64,000 nt of DNA from Struthidea cinerea (lineage: Eukaryota; Chordata; Aves; Passeriformes; Corcoracidae): contig VZTI01001048.1 in the NCBI GenBank assembly GCA_013397865.1, positions 2,184,871 through 2,248,870 on the forward strand, given 5' to 3'. The first letter of the stretch is position 1. The number at the start of each line of letters is the position of its first letter. A model generated the notes under the pieces. The model ran no database searches and was not told the DNA's origin. It was given only the letters and a program-made list of their open reading frames with translations. Below are positions 60,164 to 64,000 of this stretch, piece by piece. Position numbers and translations under genes: made by a program.

Positions 60164-60430
60164 GCGAGACGTTCAGCAACACGAAGTGGCCAGAGCTGCT
60201 GCAGCAGCCCTCGCCCCGCGGTGCCTCTCCGGCGCACACCCTCCGCTCCGGGGACACTGACTCACGGCTCTGCAGTGCCAGCCCTGAGTCATCAGCGCTG
60301 CTCCCGAGCCACCCGGCACCCCTCGCCAAACAGCCACAGCTCTGCACGTCTCATCCTGTGCGTCTTCTGGCCTCAGGCAGACGCGGGAACATCTCCCTTC
60401 CTCAGCCCTATGCCCTGTCTCCTGCGGTCG
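60164..60430. promoter_or_regulatory. Isolated CpG-island-like block, candidate promoter
   Basis: About 21 CpG occur in roughly 265 bases of clearly GC-rich DNA, while the AT-rich flanks have almost none. It thus meets the usual size, GC and observed/expected limits by rough hand count. Two AP-1 type words, TGACTCA (60258-60264) and TGAGTCA (60285-60291), lie inside. Stop-poor open frames cross it on both strands (up to 124 codons) without recognisable products. In vertebrates such islands usually mark promoters, so a non-coding RNA or alternative promoter is possible; a GC-rich repeat is the alternative. Confidence 0.5.
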
Positions 60431-60945
60431 AGGACCTTTCATAGGTGCTGGGAGGTGGGACTTGGTGATTTGCAGTTGTAGCCCTGATTGTCATCTTCCC
60501 CAGGAAAGATTCCTGTGAGGCAGCAGGAGAGCTCGTGGTACCCCTTCCAGTTGTCTGGAAGTAGAGAAAATCAAAATTGCTCTTTGGAGAGTTTTTGATG
60601 CAGGCTCGGGAGCCTGACTCAACATTAAAAAGGCTTGAGTGTTTGCCAGAATACTAATATAAGTAATTGGAAGAGCTCCTAAGTGGCTTCAAAGTACAAA
60701 TATTTTTAATTATTTGTTGTAAAGGTAAGTGACACAGAAATAGGATGTTGTGGCATAAAAACTCAAGCTCTTTAAAAAGAGCTGTTGTTCTGCCCAGACC
60801 AAGTTCATCCTGAGAAGCAGCAGTAGTTTCAGGCCTGAGTACGTCATAGTTTAGGTACTGAAAAGAAAATTAGTTTACAAATTGCTTGGGTTTGGTTGTT
60901 TTTCTGTCTTTTCTGCATAACTTCATGAACAAATTTTCTTCTTAG
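60431..60945. other. Non-coding unique DNA beside the CpG block
   Basis: No coding frame is supported. A strong donor-like AAAG|GTAAGTGAC lies at about 60721-60732. It could in principle end a non-coding first exon starting in the CpG block, but there is no other support. Confidence 0.35.
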
Positions 60946-60969
60946 ATCAATCAATCAATCAATCAATCA
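60946..60969. repeat. (ATCA)6 microsatellite
   Basis: Six perfect ATCA units, the longest perfect tandem array seen here. Confidence 0.92.
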
Positions 60970-62780
60970 TTTTAACAACTAGCAGAGACCCCTCTTGCCA
61001 TCTCCCTGATGCATTGAAGGCACACACGTGCTCAGACATGGGTGCCAATATGATGGCAGAGGGTGCTCAGAGCTGGAATGATTTTGTTTGGGATGTGGGT
61101 TAAATCCAATGATAAAATTTCATATGGTCACTAGGCTCTGCCAGTCTAATTGCATTGCTGGTTTGAGTTTATATCTGTTAATTTTAGGTTTGCAATGTTC
61201 CTTCAGAAAAGGAAGGCGTACATAAGAAGAGGAAATTAAAATTAATTTTACTAGAATAATATACATAAGTTGCAGTTTATGATTTGTGATCTCACTAGAT
61301 GCTAGCTGCCACCTGCACATGCTTAAGTATAGTGTATCTCTTAAACCCTCAGCCTCAAATATTCTCTTACTTGCATTGAAATGTGCTGAATTTATCAGCT
61401 TATTAAGCAGTTGTGTGTGTTTATCTTATTTTGAGGTTATTTAACCACATGCATGTGTGCACATGCACCCCCTCCCTGTATTGTGTGCTACTGGAAGTGA
61501 GCAAATTGCTCCTTTTTATGGATGAACGGGTGCTGGATGTTTGAGGAGGTCTGGATTTCTCTGTCATCCAGCTTTATGTTCTTTTAAATTGCTTCGTGCA
61601 GCTCCAGCAAAGTGATCCTAGGGCGGACTTGAGGCTGAGCTTGATGGCTTTGACTTGCTGACAGCACCTGGCACTGTCTCTACCCACGCCCTGTAAGGAG
61701 GAGGACACGTGTTGAGATGTGGGGGGGCTCTGTCTGCAGAGGGCTGAGCTCTGTGCCAAGAACCACTGTAACCTGCCGTAAATTACAGCATCCCTGAAAT
61801 TACTCTAATTTGTGCCAGGGTGTATCAGCTACGTAAGAGCTCTGTGCATCCACAGCCTCCCTCCCTCCACCTCCCTGCGCCCACGGCTCTGCTCTGGTTG
61901 TAGGCAGCACATTCACCTTCCTACAACCACATCTCTCAGACTGTCCCCCTTTTGCTGCTACTTTCTGTGCTTATCTCCTGCAGTTACAGCAGAAGCTGCT
62001 GGTTGAGTTGTGTTTTTACAGGGAAGGCCTAAAGCAGAGTAAGAGTACACATAAAGCATCTTGAGGTTGAGCATCCTTCTTTTAATAAATAACCCCAAGT
62101 CATTTGAAACTAGGGTGCAAGAAATGATCTATCAGACGCCCTTTGCCTTTTCCACCATCTGAGGAGAGCTTTTGGCCATCCACAAGGGTGTGGGAATTGT
62201 CAGGTGACCCTGCAGCCAGGAACCCACTGGCCAAAGGCTGGAACTCCTTTTTGGCCTTGTTTAATTTTTCCATTCCAGGAGATGAAAGGCTTTTGTCTTT
62301 AAAGAGTTATCCTCACCTGATTTTTTTTGTTAGGTGTTTGTTTTTATTCTGCCCTTGCCCCCTTTAATTCTATAAAATATGGTATTGGAGAGCAAGTGGC
62401 TTTTAGTAGCCTTGCTGCTGTTTGCCTTCCCAGTGCCCAGCCAATCCCATCTGCAGCCTGCTTCTCGCCCGGGTCCCAGTACCTAGGACATCCCTGACAT
62501 TTATTTTGCATTCCAAACTCAAAAGCATTTTACACCTCTAGATATTTTCATAAATTTCCATAAAATACACCAGGCAAAACGCTTTAAAATGTTGCTCCTT
62601 GAGAAATTATCATATTCTGCATTTGGTTTATCCTTTAAAAAAGGCCTTTTCCTCCACATCTGTGTGGTATCATTGATACAACGTACATCACATCCCTCAT
62701 ATTAATACACTGATCAATCACTGCTGACAATACAGTGTCTTTGTGTGAGGGGCTGTAGGACAAATGTTTTAGCTTGTGAG
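60970..62780. other. Non-coding unique DNA
   Basis: No supported gene. The part from 61600 to 61980 is mildly GC- and pyrimidine-rich with few CpG and short open frames on both strands. No repeat family is recognised. Confidence 0.5.
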
Positions 62781-63130
62781 AAGAAAATTGTTAGCATTTG
62801 AATAGAGAAGAGCGCGGGGGGAAGGATTAATAGCCTACTTTGATGGATTAGAATGTAGGGAAATTGCTCAATATTAATATGAAAATGTTTGTGAATTGGC
62901 TGTGTGGGGCTGTCAATGGAAAATGAGGGCCAGTGATTATGTCTCCAAGGCCTTATCAGTTCAGACTTGACTCTCACCAAAGACTTTCACACAAAAGACT
63001 GATGAGAGCACTAGAAAATAGCTGAATAAGAGCCACTACAATAAGCGAGCCATTCAGCCACCAGTATCACGATGTCAGGTTTTGTGCCCTTTATGTAATA
63101 TTGTACATCTTTATATTAACATATCTGAAT
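62781..63130. promoter_or_regulatory. Conserved-looking non-coding block
   Basis: Repeat-free DNA with ordered words such as GGATTAATAG, CTCAATATTAATATG and ATAAGAGCCACTACAATAAG, and only one 88-codon minus-strand open frame without recognisable content. It resembles a conserved non-coding element. Judged by eye only. Confidence 0.22.
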
Positions 63131-64000
63131 ATGGATTTGTAATAAAAGAGGCAAATGAAACTACCTGCTAGACATTTTTATTTCTATAGTTTTTGCTTAT
63201 CTCTGAAATATGACTGGCAAATGAACTAGGGTTAGCTTTAATAAACAACTGTGTCTACAAGGGAGATTTCTTTGTGAGCATTAGGTTAAGGATTTCAAAA
63301 TTGGCTCTGTATTTATTCTTGGAAAAAAAAGGACTGTTTGATTGTCCTGAGAGACATCGCAGGAAAACTTGTTTCCTATTACCATAGCTTCAAAACAGAT
63401 CAAACAGACTATTTCTTCTGTGTCTTGTGCTCTTAATAAGGTTTTAAATGCAGAAGTATGCCTAGTTATAAATATATTTAACATAATTGGTGTATCTCAA
63501 GTAACTTTACATATTAAATTACACATCCTCTTTTTGTTTTATATTTTCTACATACTTTGTCTAGCCAGGGGCTGAAATAAAGCTATGCATGTCTTGGCTG
63601 TTGACATGTAACTTGTGGAGCTGGACCTCCAAAAGACACACCCATATGTTGTTAGTGAGCTGTTAGTACAACTTTTTTCTACTGCATTAAAATACAATAA
63701 TTAAAAATTAATTTTATAAATGGAAGGGTATGCTTTTCCCCTGCTATTTTGAATATGATTTTCTTCTTGCTTTGGGTTTCTTATGTCCCTTTTTTTGCTG
63801 CTCAGTGTCTGATTTAGCTTTGCACATCTTGTGAGCTGATGGCAGACATCAGTCTCTGTGTGGTGACATTGCACTGGATTCAAAGCGGCTGAAGCGTCAG
63901 TAGGTGGTTCTGGAAATGCTTGCTGCTCTCAATCACACCTTTGTTACCACCCAACGTTGTGGCAAATCCCTTATAAATTAACAGAATAGACTTTGGGAAC
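63131..64000. other. Non-coding AT-rich unique DNA to window end
   Basis: No gene, repeat or RNA is supported. Open frames are under 70 codons. Confidence 0.55.

Noticed and set aside
1..64000. Bacterial, phage or CRISPR content
   Set aside because: No long gene-dense frames, ribosome binding sites, operons or spaced direct repeats; the CR1 copy and composition point to a vertebrate.
1..64000. Endogenous retrovirus or other viral insertion
   Set aside because: No paired long terminal repeats, primer-binding site or retroviral-type frame was recognised in any part of the window.

Overview
The window looks like a stretch of bird nuclear genome. The main evidence is one clear CR1 (chicken repeat 1) LINE 3' end at about 42885-43068. 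The base composition is AT-leaning and CpG-poor, broken by short GC-rich patches, and interspersed repeats are sparse. CR1 is the dominant avian retroelement, although other sauropsids carry it too, so the bird call is strong but not certain and I cannot name the species.

I find no complete protein-coding gene, rRNA, tRNA, CRISPR array or bacterial-type feature. The open reading frames are short (60-217 codons), overlap on both strands and resemble no protein I know. This is what random open frames in vertebrate non-coding DNA look like. The window is best read as a gene desert or part of one or more very long introns. A lopsided count of homopolymers (17 T runs of 9 or more on the + strand against 3 A runs, counted by eye) hints that it may be intronic to a transcript running on the + strand. 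Three short + strand segments with good splice signals (9297-9341, 41243-41317, 55117-55260) and one on the - strand (56218-56282) are weak exon candidates.

Layout: 1-8.9 kb is featureless AT-rich unique DNA with an (AAT)6 run and a T/G-rich tract. At 8.9-9.0 kb there is a polypyrimidine tract. From 9 to 18.8 kb lies unique DNA with GC-rich patches near 12.4 and 15.7 kb. At 18.8-19.1 kb there is a small CpG-rich patch followed by an old repeat-like motif. From 19.2 to 23.3 kb is a regulatory-looking interval with TAATTA-type homeodomain words, a perfect POU octamer beside repeated TAGCATAA words, and a perfect 11-bp hairpin. From 23.3 to 38.8 kb is AT-rich unique DNA with GC patches at 24.7-25.1 and 36.2-37.1 kb. 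At 38.8 kb there is a near-perfect AT-rich palindrome, at 42.9 kb the CR1, at 46.2 kb a G-run tract, and at 46.7-47.4 kb the longest open frame (217 codons, no homology seen). From 53 to 60 kb is mostly unique DNA with possible exon-like pieces. At 60.16-60.43 kb there is an isolated CpG-island-like block with AP-1 type words, a candidate promoter. The last 3.5 kb is unique AT-rich DNA with an (ATCA)6 run.

No gene system can be assembled from this window. The items most worth a second look are the isolated CpG island, the 23.03-23.08 kb octamer cluster, the 38.8 kb palindrome, the T/A homopolymer asymmetry and the exon candidates. All statements about family resemblance come from memory and by eye, with no database search.
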